Source: Nitrospirota bacterium (lineage in GTDB: Bacteria; NPL-UPA2; JAADIA01). From it: 32,982 bases of DNA. Shown here in pieces: positions 21,940 to 29,098 of this stretch. The stretch spans positions 1 to 32,982 of the forward strand of contig JAADIA010000014.1 of the NCBI GenBank assembly GCA_013151555.1. Reading direction: 5' to 3'. The number at the start of each line of letters is the position of its first letter. Within the stretch, counting starts at the first letter, position 1. The position numbers and the translations under genes were made by a program. Under the pieces are notes generated by a model. The model saw only the letters and a program-made list of their open reading frames with translations. It made no database searches and was not told where the DNA came from.

Positions 21940-22791
21940 ATGCGGGAGGTTCCGAAGGAAGATTTTTACTTTACTTCGAAGATGGCCAGGAAGGTTCTTG
22001 GATCAATGGAAAGGGATGAAGATGCGATTGAGGTATCATTGGACCTTAACAGAAGTAGTCTGCATCTTCTTCTTCAAGGTAACTATCTGATTTTGCCTAC
22101 CGGTAAACAAGTAGAACGCTCAGCCTTGGAACATATTGCTAAGACGAATAAAATATACATTTATCGTCAAGATACATTTTCACCGTTGGAAATTATGAAT
22201 AATAATTACTATAAATTGGTTCCTACTGATAGGGCTCCTACCTTAGAAATTAGTGGTATCCAAATGCATAGAACGAAGAACTGTGAACCTTTTTCCGATG
22301 CCCGGCAGAAAGTCGGTGAAGCTGTCCGGAGGGGCGATGTGGTCTTAGATACCTGTGGCGGGCTGGGATATACGGCAATTTGGTCCCGGAGATTTGGGGC
22401 AAAGCAGGTGATATCTGTAGAAGTTGACGAGGAGGTAAGAGCTATCAGGAAGGATAACCCCTGGTCAAGCGAAATGTTCAGCGAATCCGGAATTACCCTG
22501 GTCGATGGTGATGTTTTTACCTATATCGGTTCGATACCTGACAACTATTTTAACTCTATCGTTCATGATCCTCCTCGCTTTTCCTTAGCGGGTGAGTTGT
22601 ATGGAAAGGAGTTCTATCGTCAGCTCTATCGGGTAATAAAACCCGGGGGGAGAGTTTTTCACTATACGGGCAATCCTTATTCGAAGGGTAAGAAGAGAGA
22701 TTTTGTCGGGGGGGTGACCCGGAGGCTGAAGGAAAGAGGATTCACCGTTTTTCCCCGGCCGGAGAAGCTGGGAGTGTTGGCGGTTAAATAG
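21940..22791 (+). CDS. COG2521-like class I SAM methyltransferase
   Basis: This 283-residue protein (from 21940) has a Rossmann methyltransferase domain in its C-terminal half: motif I VVLDTCGGLGYTA, the acidic end of strand 2 SVEVDEEV, the catalytic-type HDPPRFSLAGELYG and LYRVIKPGGRVFHYTGNP. The 'DPPRFSLAGELYS..FY.ELYRVLKPGGRLFHY' pattern is that of a family predicted mainly from archaea (COG2521). The N-terminal part (about 1-120) is a separate domain with 'LILPTGKQVE'. DPP(R/Y) motifs are associated with N-methylation of bases or amides, so RNA or protein is a possible substrate. I start at 21940 because GGGGGGAG sits five bases before it; an ATG at 21874 adds 22 residues and overlaps the zinc-ribbon gene. 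Confidence 0.75.
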   Translation: MREVPKEDFYFTSKMARKVLGSMERDEDAIEVSLDLNRSSLHLLLQGNYLILPTGKQVERSALEHIAKTNKIYIYRQDTFSPLEIMNNNYYKLVPTDRAPTLEISGIQMHRTKNCEPFSDARQKVGEAVRRGDVVLDTCGGLGYTAIWSRRFGAKQVISVEVDEEVRAIRKDNPWSSEMFSESGITLVDGDVFTYIGSIPDNYFNSIVHDPPRFSLAGELYGKEFYRQLYRVIKPGGRVFHYTGNPYSKGKKRDFVGGVTRRLKERGFTVFPRPEKLGVLAVK

Positions 22792-22800
22792 GGAAATAAA

Positions 22801-23454
22801 ATGATTATCAAAATTGCTCCTTCTTTGCTGGCGGCGGATTTCAGCCGTTTGGGGGAAGAGATAAGAGATGTGGAAAAGGCAGGAGCTGACCTTCTTCATA
22901 TAGATGTTATGGATGGTCATTTTGTTCCTAACCTTACGGTTGGAGTTCCGGTTGTTGCTTCTTTGAAAGGTAAGACAAAATTACCTCTTGATGTTCACCT
23001 GATGATAGATAATCCCCGCAAATTCGTTGAACCTTTTGCCCGGGCGGGGGCAGATATAATTACTTTTCATATCGAAGTTGTTTCTGCTCCGGAGGAGGTT
23101 TTAGAAGCCATTAAGAGCTACGGACTGAAAGCGGGATTGGCTCTTAATCCTTCCACTCCTTTGTCAAAGATTGAACCGGTCTTGAATGATTTGGATCTGG
23201 TTCTGCTAATGACGGTAAATCCTGGTTTTGGAGGTCAGAAATTCATGCCTGAGGTGATTCCTAAAATGAAAGAATTGCGGCAGATAATAGAGGGGAGGAA
23301 ACTCTCTTTGGATATCGAAGTGGACGGTGGTATAAACAGGGAAACGGCCAAGCAAATTATTGCAGCAGGAGCTAATGTATTAGTGGCCGGGACTGCCGTC
23401 TTTGCGAATCCGGATAGGAAGTCAAACCTGCATGCTTTACGATTCGGGCAGTAA
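22801..23454 (+). CDS. rpe: Ribulose-phosphate 3-epimerase
   Basis: This 217-residue (beta-alpha)8 barrel has all Rpe signatures: IAPSLLAADF at the N-terminus, HIDVMDGHFVPNLT (His33, Asp35), DVHLMI (His66), the LMTVNPGFGGQKF phosphate/active-site loop and IEVDGGIN (catalytic Asp). It interconverts ribulose 5-phosphate and xylulose 5-phosphate in the pentose-phosphate or Calvin-type pathways, with a divalent metal. It starts nine bases after the methyltransferase stop (AGGGAA upstream) and is probably in the same operon. Confidence 0.97.
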   Translation: MIIKIAPSLLAADFSRLGEEIRDVEKAGADLLHIDVMDGHFVPNLTVGVPVVASLKGKTKLPLDVHLMIDNPRKFVEPFARAGADIITFHIEVVSAPEEVLEAIKSYGLKAGLALNPSTPLSKIEPVLNDLDLVLLMTVNPGFGGQKFMPEVIPKMKELRQIIEGRKLSLDIEVDGGINRETAKQIIAAGANVLVAGTAVFANPDRKSNLHALRFGQ

Positions 23455-23593
23455 ATAATAGTCTCGGACTTAAATTAAATGTAGACCTTGAACCTCAGAC
23501 CTAAGGCGTTGCACGTTTTTTCATTCCTCTGCCTGTGGAGTTTGTGTGTTTAGTCTATAGTTTATAGTCTGGTATCTGAACGGCCTTGAGTGC

Positions 23594-23623
23594 TTGACAT
23601 TTATTCTTATTTAGTGGTATGAT
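23594..23623 (+). promoter_or_regulatory. Sigma-70 promoter upstream of 6S RNA
   Basis: TTGACA (23594-23599), 18 bases, TATGAT (23618-23623). A start near 23630 would give a precursor with about 60 bases 5' of the folded RNA; those contain a small AGCCT/AGGCT hairpin. The 130 bases before the promoter (23455-23593) hold AT-rich 'agtctatagtttatagtc' words and no gene. Confidence 0.8.
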
Positions 23624-23691
23624 TTCAGATGAAGCCATAACTTTAACAAGCCTCTTAGTGCTGTTAAATTATCAGGCTGAATTAAAGAAAA

Positions 23692-23881
23692 AATTCCCTG
23701 CCCTGTTTGTGTAGAATCGGTCATTTTGAGCCAACACTTAATAGAGAGGGAACCTGACTTCAGGTGTGGCGTGCAAGCCGCTTTTAGGGTGGAAGCATAA
23801 AACATCTGAGAGGGTACCCACTTGGAGAAACCGGTTCATAAGATGTCTTTTCACACGGCAGGTGCGGGGAAGTTTTTTTTT
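23692..23881 (+). ncRNA. ssrS: 6S RNA with intrinsic terminator
   Basis: The two ends pair over about 17 positions: TTCCCTGC...TGTTT.GTGT (23694-23712) with ACAC.GG.CA.G..GCGGGGAA (23853-23871), and the next helix GAATCGGT (23714-23721) pairs fully with ACCGGTTC (23830-23837). Inside lie a bubble around CATTTTGAGCC and a 3' strand GAAGCATAAAAC that recall E. coli 6S (CCCTGAGCC and GAAGCCTTAAAAC), plus internal hairpins (ACCTG-ACTT-CAGGT). Nine T (23873-23881) follow. Length (about 185), end pairing, a promoter upstream and linkage to rarA and the folate cyclo-ligase gene, known 6S neighbours in several phyla, all agree. 6S RNA mimics an open promoter and sequesters the sigma-70 holoenzyme in stationary phase. 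Identified by eye; a covariance search would settle it. Confidence 0.8.
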
Positions 23882-23896
23882 GAGGTTTTGGGGACT

Positions 23897-25225
23897 ATGG
23901 ATCTGTTTGAGAGAGAGAAAGAAGAAAAAGTAGGGAAAGATGCTCCCCTGGCTTGGCGGATGCGGCCGCGATCCTTGGATGAGTTTATCGGTCAAGGTCA
24001 TATTTTGGGTCCGGGTAAGCTTCTCCGGAGAGCTATCGAAGCTGACCGGATAACTTCTCTTATGCTTTACGGACCTCCCGGTTGCGGTAAAACGACTTTG
24101 GCTGCAGTGATTGCCAACGCTACTCAATCACATTTTTCTCGACTCAATGCGGTTACCTCGGGAGTTGCCGATATCCGCCGTATGCTGGAAGAGGCCAGGG
24201 GACGGAGAAGGTTGCGGGGGAAGAAGACTATTCTTTTTATTGATGAAATTCATCGCTTCAATAAAGCTCAACAAGATGCCCTGATGCCTGATGTGGAGGA
24301 GGGGACAGTTGTTCTCATTGGGGCGACTATTCACAATCCTTATTTTTCTATAAATTCTCCTCTCCTTTCCCGTTCTCAAATCTTTGAACTCGTTTCTTTA
24401 AGTGAGGATGAGTTAAAGATAATTATGGAAAGGGCTCTTAGGGATAAAGAAAGAGGATTGGGCCGGTTCAAGGTAAAAATGGATGAGGAAGCGTTTGCTC
24501 ATCTGGCCTCTGTTTCTGACGGTGATGCTCGTAGAGCTCTCAATGCTCTTGAGATAGGAGTGCTGACCACTCAGCCCAAAGATGGGATTATCCATTTCAC
24601 CCTTCCGGTAGCTGAGGAATCCATTCAGAAGAAAGCTGTCGTCTATGATAGAGACGGAGACAGTCATTATGATACGGCTTCGGCTTTTATCAAGAGCATG
24701 CGGGGTTCGGATCCGGATGCGGCCCTTTACTGGTTGGCCAAGATGCTCTATGCAGGTGAGGATCCCCGTTTTATTGCCCGGAGAATCGTTATCTGTGCTG
24801 CTGAAGATGTAGGTAATGCTGATCCCCAAGCTTTGGTTTTAGCTAATGCAGCTCTTCAAGTTTCCGAGTTCGTCGGACTTCCGGAAGCAAAGATTCCTTT
24901 GGCCCAGGCAACGGCCTATATTGCTTCTGCTCCTAAGTCGAATAGTTCTTATTTGGCTATCTCGGAAGCTTTGCAGGATGTGGAAAAGGAGAGAACGGAA
25001 ACTGTCCCCAAACATCTTCAGGATAGTTCTTACCCCGGGGCGGCTAAGCTCGGTCGGGGGGAAAGTTACCAATACCCGCATCAGTTCGAGGGTCATTTTA
25101 TCAAGCAGGACTACCGGCCGGGAAAAAAAGTTTACTATCGTCCTTCTGACCAGGGGTATGAGGTAAAGATCAAAGAAAGGTTGGATAAGTGGAGGAAAAA
25201 GAAAAACTCCGGAGAGAAATCTTAG
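23897..25225 (+). CDS. rarA: Replication-associated recombination protein A (AAA+ ATPase)
   Basis: This 442-residue RarA/MgsA/WRNIP1 homologue has the N-terminus MDLFEREKEEK followed by APLAWRMRPRSLDEFIGQ, Walker A GPPGCGKTT, Walker B ILFIDEIHRFNKAQQD, sensor 1 GATIHNPYFSINSPLLSRS (usually GATTENP), the arginine-finger region and the C-terminal tetramerisation part (ARRIVICAAEDVGNADP, YPHQFEGHFIKQDY). It acts at stalled forks with single-strand binding protein. The frame stays open upstream to a TTG at 23822, but that segment is the 3' half of the 6S RNA and its terminator; the family N-terminus begins at the ATG at 23897. The ribosome site is weak (GAGG at 23882 or GGGGA next to the ATG). 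Confidence 0.95.
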   Translation: MDLFEREKEEKVGKDAPLAWRMRPRSLDEFIGQGHILGPGKLLRRAIEADRITSLMLYGPPGCGKTTLAAVIANATQSHFSRLNAVTSGVADIRRMLEEARGRRRLRGKKTILFIDEIHRFNKAQQDALMPDVEEGTVVLIGATIHNPYFSINSPLLSRSQIFELVSLSEDELKIIMERALRDKERGLGRFKVKMDEEAFAHLASVSDGDARRALNALEIGVLTTQPKDGIIHFTLPVAEESIQKKAVVYDRDGDSHYDTASAFIKSMRGSDPDAALYWLAKMLYAGEDPRFIARRIVICAAEDVGNADPQALVLANAALQVSEFVGLPEAKIPLAQATAYIASAPKSNSSYLAISEALQDVEKERTETVPKHLQDSSYPGAAKLGRGESYQYPHQFEGHFIKQDYRPGKKVYYRPSDQGYEVKIKERLDKWRKKKNSGEKS

Positions 25226-25776
25226 CGGAAAGAGGAAAGTTGTCAGAAGAAGCCGTTACGGAAAAGAGCCGGAAGATAAAAGAGAATCTTTTTGGGTTGC
25301 CGGAGTTTGAGAAAGCTAAGATGGTTATGTTCTATGTAGCCAAAGGTAAAGAAGTGAGAACGGAAGAGATGATTAAAGAGAGTATCAAGACGGGAAAAAC
25401 GGTGGTCGTGCCCGTAAGCAAAGTGGAGGAGAGAGATTTAATCCCCTCGCTCTTGCTTGATTACGGGGAATTGGTTCCGGGAACTTACGGAATTTTAGAA
25501 CCCCGGGAGGAATGCCGGAGACCGGTTCCCCCGGAAAAGCTTGAGCTCATTGTTGTTCCCGGAGTGGCTTTCGATCGGCAGGGAAACCGCCTGGGATTTG
25601 GGAGAGGTTTTTATGACAATTTTCTTGGGAAGGTTCCTTCTCACGTTCCCTGCCTTAGTCTGGCTTTTGAATTGCAGATAGTTGAGGAACTGCCTTTTAC
25701 GGAGAAGGATGTTCCTGTAGATGGGGTAGTAACGGAAGAGGATATTTATCATAGAGATAAAGGGCAAAGTGACTAA
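25189..25776 (+). CDS. ygfA: 5-formyltetrahydrofolate cyclo-ligase
   Basis: This 195-residue enzyme of folate salvage converts 5-formyltetrahydrofolate to methenyltetrahydrofolate using ATP. Family signs are the basic N-terminus KLRREILAERGKLS, the central LIVVPGVAFDRQGNRLGFGRGFYDNFL (the glycine-rich RLG.G.G(Y/F)YD motif) and the end DVPVDGVVTEEDIY. The GTG start at 25189 (AAAGG eight bases upstream) lies inside the last 37 bases of rarA in another frame, so translation is coupled. 6S RNA-rarA-cyclo-ligase is a meaningful neighbourhood: in E. coli 6S RNA is co-transcribed with this gene. Confidence 0.93.
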   Translation: MEEKEKLRREILAERGKLSEEAVTEKSRKIKENLFGLPEFEKAKMVMFYVAKGKEVRTEEMIKESIKTGKTVVVPVSKVEERDLIPSLLLDYGELVPGTYGILEPREECRRPVPPEKLELIVVPGVAFDRQGNRLGFGRGFYDNFLGKVPSHVPCLSLAFELQIVEELPFTEKDVPVDGVVTEEDIYHRDKGQSD

Positions 25777-25789
25777 GGCGCAGGATGGG

Positions 25790-25912
25790 AAACTCGAAAT
25801 TCGAAGCCCGAAATATGAAACAAACTCTAATGACCAAAATACGAATGCTCAAAACCATGTTTGGGATTTCGGATTTGTTTCGAGTTTCGGATTTAGTATT
25901 TCGGATTTTTCT
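25790..25912. repeat. Intergenic inverted 'cgaaa' word repeat
   Basis: AAACTCGAAA (25790-25799) and TTTCGAGTTT (25878-25887) are exact complements. The right side (25863-25912) contains four copies of a TTTCGGATTT-like word. It fills the gap between the cyclo-ligase and phosphofructokinase genes and shows no coding potential. Confidence 0.7.
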
Positions 25913-25955
25913 AAACTGTGTATCTCTGCGCCCGGATAAAAAAGGGAGGTAATAA

Positions 25956-27173
25956 ATGACGGAGAAGTTAAAAGGAAATGTTCTTATTGGACAATCGGGG
26001 GGGCCGACTTGCGTAATTAATCAGAGTTTGGTAGGAATTGTTCTGGAGGCTCTTAAACATGAAGAGATAACCGGTATCTATGGAGCGGAGTATGGTATTA
26101 AAGGAATATTGAACGAGACTTTTTTCGATTTAGGTCGAGAAGATAAGGCTACTTTGGAGAAGGTAGCGGCAACGCCATGTTCTGGTCTGGGTTCGGTGCG
26201 AAAGAAACCTACCGGGGAAGAATGCCATAGGGTTCTGGAGATATTCAAGAAGTATAATATCCGCTATTTCTTCTACATCGGAGGTAACGATTCTGCTGAG
26301 ACAGCTCATATTGTTGCGGATATAGCTATTGCCCACAATTATGAGATGAGGCTGTTCCATGTTCCCAAAACTATAGATAATGACCTTTTAGTAACGGACC
26401 ATTGTCCGGGATATGGGACGGCAGCTAAGTTTGTAGCTATGGCTATTATGGGCGATAACCTTGATAATCGTTCCATTCCCGGCATTAAGGTAGATGTCAT
26501 TATGGGACGCCATGCCGGTTTTCTTACTGCTGCCTCCAGCTTGGCCAGAAAATATGATGATGATGCTCCCCATCTTATTTATCTGCCGGAAAGAGCTTTC
26601 CACGTGGACCGTTTCTTAGCTGATGTTGAGGAAGTCTACAGCCGGTTGGGCCGGGTGGTGATAGCGGTATCAGAGGGGATCAGCGGAGAAGGCGGGGAAC
26701 CCTTATATACTACGGGAGAGGTGGATTCACATGGGAACGTCCAGTTAAGCGGTACCGGGGCCTTGGGCGATTTCTTAACTAATCTCATTAAGACGAAAAT
26801 GAAAACAAAGGGAAGTCTCCGCGTGCGTTCGGATACATTTGGATATCTTCAGCGTTCCTTCCCCGGGATTGTCTCGGAAGTGGATGCTCGGGAAGCGCGC
26901 TTGGTAGGAGAGGAAGCTGTCAGACAGGCTCTTTCTTCCGGGGGGAATGGTAGTATTGCCCTGCGTCGTTTGAACAATGGTAAGGATTACCAGGTCGAGG
27001 CTTTTCTCACTCCTTTATCAAGCGTAGCCCGGAAGACTAAATTGATGCCTCCCGAGTTTATTGCTGAAGCGGGGAATGATATCACCGAGGCTTTTGTTTC
27101 TTATGCTCGGCCTCTTGTCGGTTCCCTGCCGGAAATAGGCAGGTTAAAGGGAATCAAGGTAGCGAAGAAGTAA
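25956..27173 (+). CDS. pfp: Diphosphate-dependent (PPi-type) 6-phosphofructokinase
   Basis: This 405-residue phosphofructokinase has LIGQSGGPTCVINQS at the phosphate-binding N-terminus, YIGGNDSAETAH (109-118) and PKTIDNDL (137-144). ATP enzymes carry GGDGS and GTIDND; an Asp after GG(D/N) and a Lys before TIDND mark the diphosphate-using type. The site VIMGRHAGFLTAAS follows as expected for that group. It would phosphorylate fructose 6-phosphate reversibly with PPi, saving ATP in glycolysis and allowing gluconeogenesis. GGND instead of GGDD is a variant in the first motif. GGGAGG lies seven bases before the ATG. It is convergent with the class II aldolase, the next enzyme in the pathway. Confidence 0.92.
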   Translation: MTEKLKGNVLIGQSGGPTCVINQSLVGIVLEALKHEEITGIYGAEYGIKGILNETFFDLGREDKATLEKVAATPCSGLGSVRKKPTGEECHRVLEIFKKYNIRYFFYIGGNDSAETAHIVADIAIAHNYEMRLFHVPKTIDNDLLVTDHCPGYGTAAKFVAMAIMGDNLDNRSIPGIKVDVIMGRHAGFLTAASSLARKYDDDAPHLIYLPERAFHVDRFLADVEEVYSRLGRVVIAVSEGISGEGGEPLYTTGEVDSHGNVQLSGTGALGDFLTNLIKTKMKTKGSLRVRSDTFGYLQRSFPGIVSEVDAREARLVGEEAVRQALSSGGNGSIALRRLNNGKDYQVEAFLTPLSSVARKTKLMPPEFIAEAGNDITEAFVSYARPLVGSLPEIGRLKGIKVAKK

Positions 27174-27250
27174 AGAGAAGCTGCAAGTGAATACATGTAT
27201 AAGAATTTGTAAGTTCTAAGTTACAAAATACAAGCAAATTACAAAATTAC

Positions 27251-27316
27251 CGCCGAGATCGCAGAGATTACTTGCTTTTTATCAATATTATTCTTATTTT
27301 CTCTGCGATCTCGGCG
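27251..27316. repeat. Perfect 17-bp inverted repeat between convergent genes
   Basis: CGCCGAGATCGCAGAGA (27251-27267) and its exact complement (27300-27316) are separated by 32 AT-rich bases. It lies between the convergent pfp and fba genes and could form a long hairpin in either transcript, but it lacks the T run of a standard terminator. It resembles dispersed 'accgccgagatcgc' intergenic words. Confidence 0.85.
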
Positions 27317-27354
27317 TTCTCAGCGGTGAAAAATAAATGGGCGATGTTTGCCTA

Positions 27355-28353
27355 TTACCTGTTGCTATAGAATTTCTTCATATCTTCGAGAGTGAGCGGT
27401 TGGTAATCATGGGCATGCCCGGCTGTTCCGAAATCGATCATCTTACTCTTTACCCATTTGTGAATGGCTTCTCTTCCCTTACCTAAATACTTACGCTGAT
27501 CGAAGACCTCGGGGTGCTCATGGAAATACTTCCGGATAGCCCCGGTAAAGGCTAACCGTCCGTCGGTATCAATATTTATCTTCCTCACTCCCAGCCCGAT
27601 GGCTTCCTGGATTACTTCTATGGGAACGCCCATAGCTTTAGCTACCTTGCCACCGTAAGCATTGATTTCCTCTACCAAATCCTGAGGCACACTGGAAGAA
27701 CCGTGCATTACCAGAAATACGTTCGGTAAATCCTGATGTACCTTCTCGGCAATGTCCAGAGCCAACTTGGGAGTAGCTTTAAATTTATAAGCCCCGTGGG
27801 AGGTTCCGATAGCTATTGCTAAGGCATCTACTCCGGTCTCTTCCACAAAGCGTTTGGCGTCGTCCGGATCAGTGAGGATTACTTCGCTGGCAGCGATCCC
27901 GTCTTCTATTCCTCCCAAAGTTCCAAGTTCTCCTTCTACGGTTACGCCTAACGGATGAGCGTATTCCGCGACTTCTTTCGTTACTCTTACATTATCATCG
28001 AAAGAACGAGGGGTTTTCCCATCTTTCTCGAGAGAACCATCAATCATTACAGATGTGAATCCCAAATCTATTACTTCCTTAACTAATTCTAAATTAGAGC
28101 CATGGTCGAGGTGAAGGGCAATAGGAATATCATTATATTTATTGGCGATCACTTTCACCATAGCTACCAGCAGTTCTTTGTCTGTATACTCCAAAGCCGT
28201 CTTGCTGACCTGAAGTATTACCGGAGATTTAGTCTCCTCTGCTGCCCAGAGGATTCCTTGAAGCTGTTCCATATTATTTACATTATAAGCTCCTACTCCA
28301 TATTTACCTTTTTCTGCTTCTTCCAGTATCTGCCGCATGGGTACTAAAGCCAT
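27355..28353 (-). CDS. fba: Class II fructose-bisphosphate aldolase
   Basis: This 332-residue zinc aldolase has GVGAYNVNNMEQ near the N-terminus, LHLDHGS (Asp83, zinc His84), VTVEGELGTLGG, AIAIGTSHGAYKF (zinc His), FLVMHGSSSVP (zinc His) and KINIDTDGRLAFTGAIR. The enzyme splits fructose 1,6-bisphosphate into dihydroxyacetone phosphate and glyceraldehyde 3-phosphate. The ATG at 28353 is chosen because AAAGGAGGAGGTT directly precedes it; an upstream in-frame ATG at 28380 lacks such a site. A near-perfect sigma-70 promoter lies about 180 bases upstream, with a hairpin in the leader. Confidence 0.97.
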   Translation of the reverse strand: MALVPMRQILEEAEKGKYGVGAYNVNNMEQLQGILWAAEETKSPVILQVSKTALEYTDKELLVAMVKVIANKYNDIPIALHLDHGSNLELVKEVIDLGFTSVMIDGSLEKDGKTPRSFDDNVRVTKEVAEYAHPLGVTVEGELGTLGGIEDGIAASEVILTDPDDAKRFVEETGVDALAIAIGTSHGAYKFKATPKLALDIAEKVHQDLPNVFLVMHGSSSVPQDLVEEINAYGGKVAKAMGVPIEVIQEAIGLGVRKINIDTDGRLAFTGAIRKYFHEHPEVFDQRKYLGKGREAIHKWVKSKMIDFGTAGHAHDYQPLTLEDMKKFYSNR

Positions 28354-28411
28354 AACCTCCTCCTTTAATGAGCACATCATCTGCTTTAGGCGGATGATAA
28401 GTGCGAATGAT

Positions 28412-28439
28412 CCTGAAAAATTCTTCTGAATTTTACAGG
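28412..28439 (-). promoter_or_regulatory. Hairpin in the fba leader
   Basis: Arms 28412-28423 and 28428-28439 pair over 12 positions with one mismatch and a four-base loop. It lies between the fba promoter and ribosome site and has no T run, so it is more likely an RNA-stability or regulatory structure than a terminator. About 30 open codons precede it in the leader without a good start. Confidence 0.55.
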
Positions 28440-28537
28440 GCGCAGCGCTTAGCTATTTGGATAAACTCAGCCTTAAGCTTAGCCTGGCTAATAATTTGCC
28501 GAGTCACATCTTCATTTAACCTGTTTAACGAGCCCCT

Positions 28538-28567
28538 ATTATAGCCAAATCTTTCCAACCGTGTCAA
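28538..28567 (-). promoter_or_regulatory. Consensus sigma-70 promoter of fba
   Basis: Minus strand TTGACA (28567-28562), 18 bases, TATAAT (28543-28538). Both boxes are perfect; the start near 28531 gives a leader of about 178 bases. Confidence 0.88.
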
Positions 28568-28610
28568 CTTTTTTCTTGGATTTCTTTGCCCCGAAGGAAA
28601 AATTTTCTTC

Positions 28611-28639
28611 TTGACAACTGCTACGCTATGTGGTAGCCT
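28611..28639 (+). promoter_or_regulatory. Promoter and candidate operator of the BlaI-type operon
   Basis: TTGACA (28611-28616), 17 bases, TAGCCT (28634-28639). A dyad GCTAC (28620-28624) and GTAGC (28633-28637) with eight bases between lies between and over the boxes, the usual place for a BlaI/CopY repressor site. The -10 is weak. Confidence 0.6.
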
Positions 28640-28678
28640 TTTCAAAAAGATGATGGAAGAGGGAAGGAGACAAATTAC

Positions 28679-29098
28679 TTGAAATATAAATTTACTTTTG
28701 ATCCTCATAAGAAGGGATTAAAAAAGATTCTTGGTGAGCTGGAATCGGAAATCATGGAGGTTGTCTGGCATCGGGGGGAAGCTACAGTGAGGGATGTTTT
28801 TTCTATTCTTTCCCGAAAGCGGGAGATTGCCTACACTACTGTGAAAACGGTAATGGAACGTCTCTCGGCGAAAAAGTTGCTCTATCAATTGAAACAGAGC
28901 AATGCTTTTGTCTATACTCCCAGGCTGTCAAGGGAATCTTTTACCCGGTCCACGATAAAGGAGATTCTCTCCGGTTTGCTGGAGGACTTCTACGAGCCGG
29001 TTACCACTCAATTTATTGATTCTATAGACGAAGTGGAAGAAGAAAAGATTGAAGAACTGGCGGCTTTAATTGAGAAAAGAAGGAGAAAAAAAGGTTGA
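28679..29098 (+). CDS. BlaI/MecI/CopY-family transcriptional repressor
   Basis: This 139-residue protein has the BlaI family winged helix: LGELESEIMEVVWHRGEATVRDVFSIL, then the recognition helix REIAYTTVKTVMERLSAKKLLYQLKQSNAFVYTP, and a C-terminal helical dimerisation part. In BlaI and MecI this region is cut by a partner metalloprotease; the next gene encodes one. A TTG at 28679 is the best start, with AAGGAGA eight bases upstream; no ATG fits. The stop overlaps the next gene by one base (TGATG). Confidence 0.92.
   Translation: MKYKFTFDPHKKGLKKILGELESEIMEVVWHRGEATVRDVFSILSRKREIAYTTVKTVMERLSAKKLLYQLKQSNAFVYTPRLSRESFTRSTIKEILSGLLEDFYEPVTTQFIDSIDEVEEEKIEELAALIEKRRRKKG

Noticed and set aside
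23822-23896. N-terminal extension of RarA from a TTG start
   Set aside because: The segment is the 3' strand of the 6S RNA stem plus its nine-T terminator, and RarA homologues begin at the MDLF motif encoded at 23897.
28433-28708. 91-codon minus-strand frame in the fba leader
   Set aside because: It would start inside the divergent repressor gene and run through both promoters; only its last 30 codons lie in the transcribed leader and they lack a usable start.
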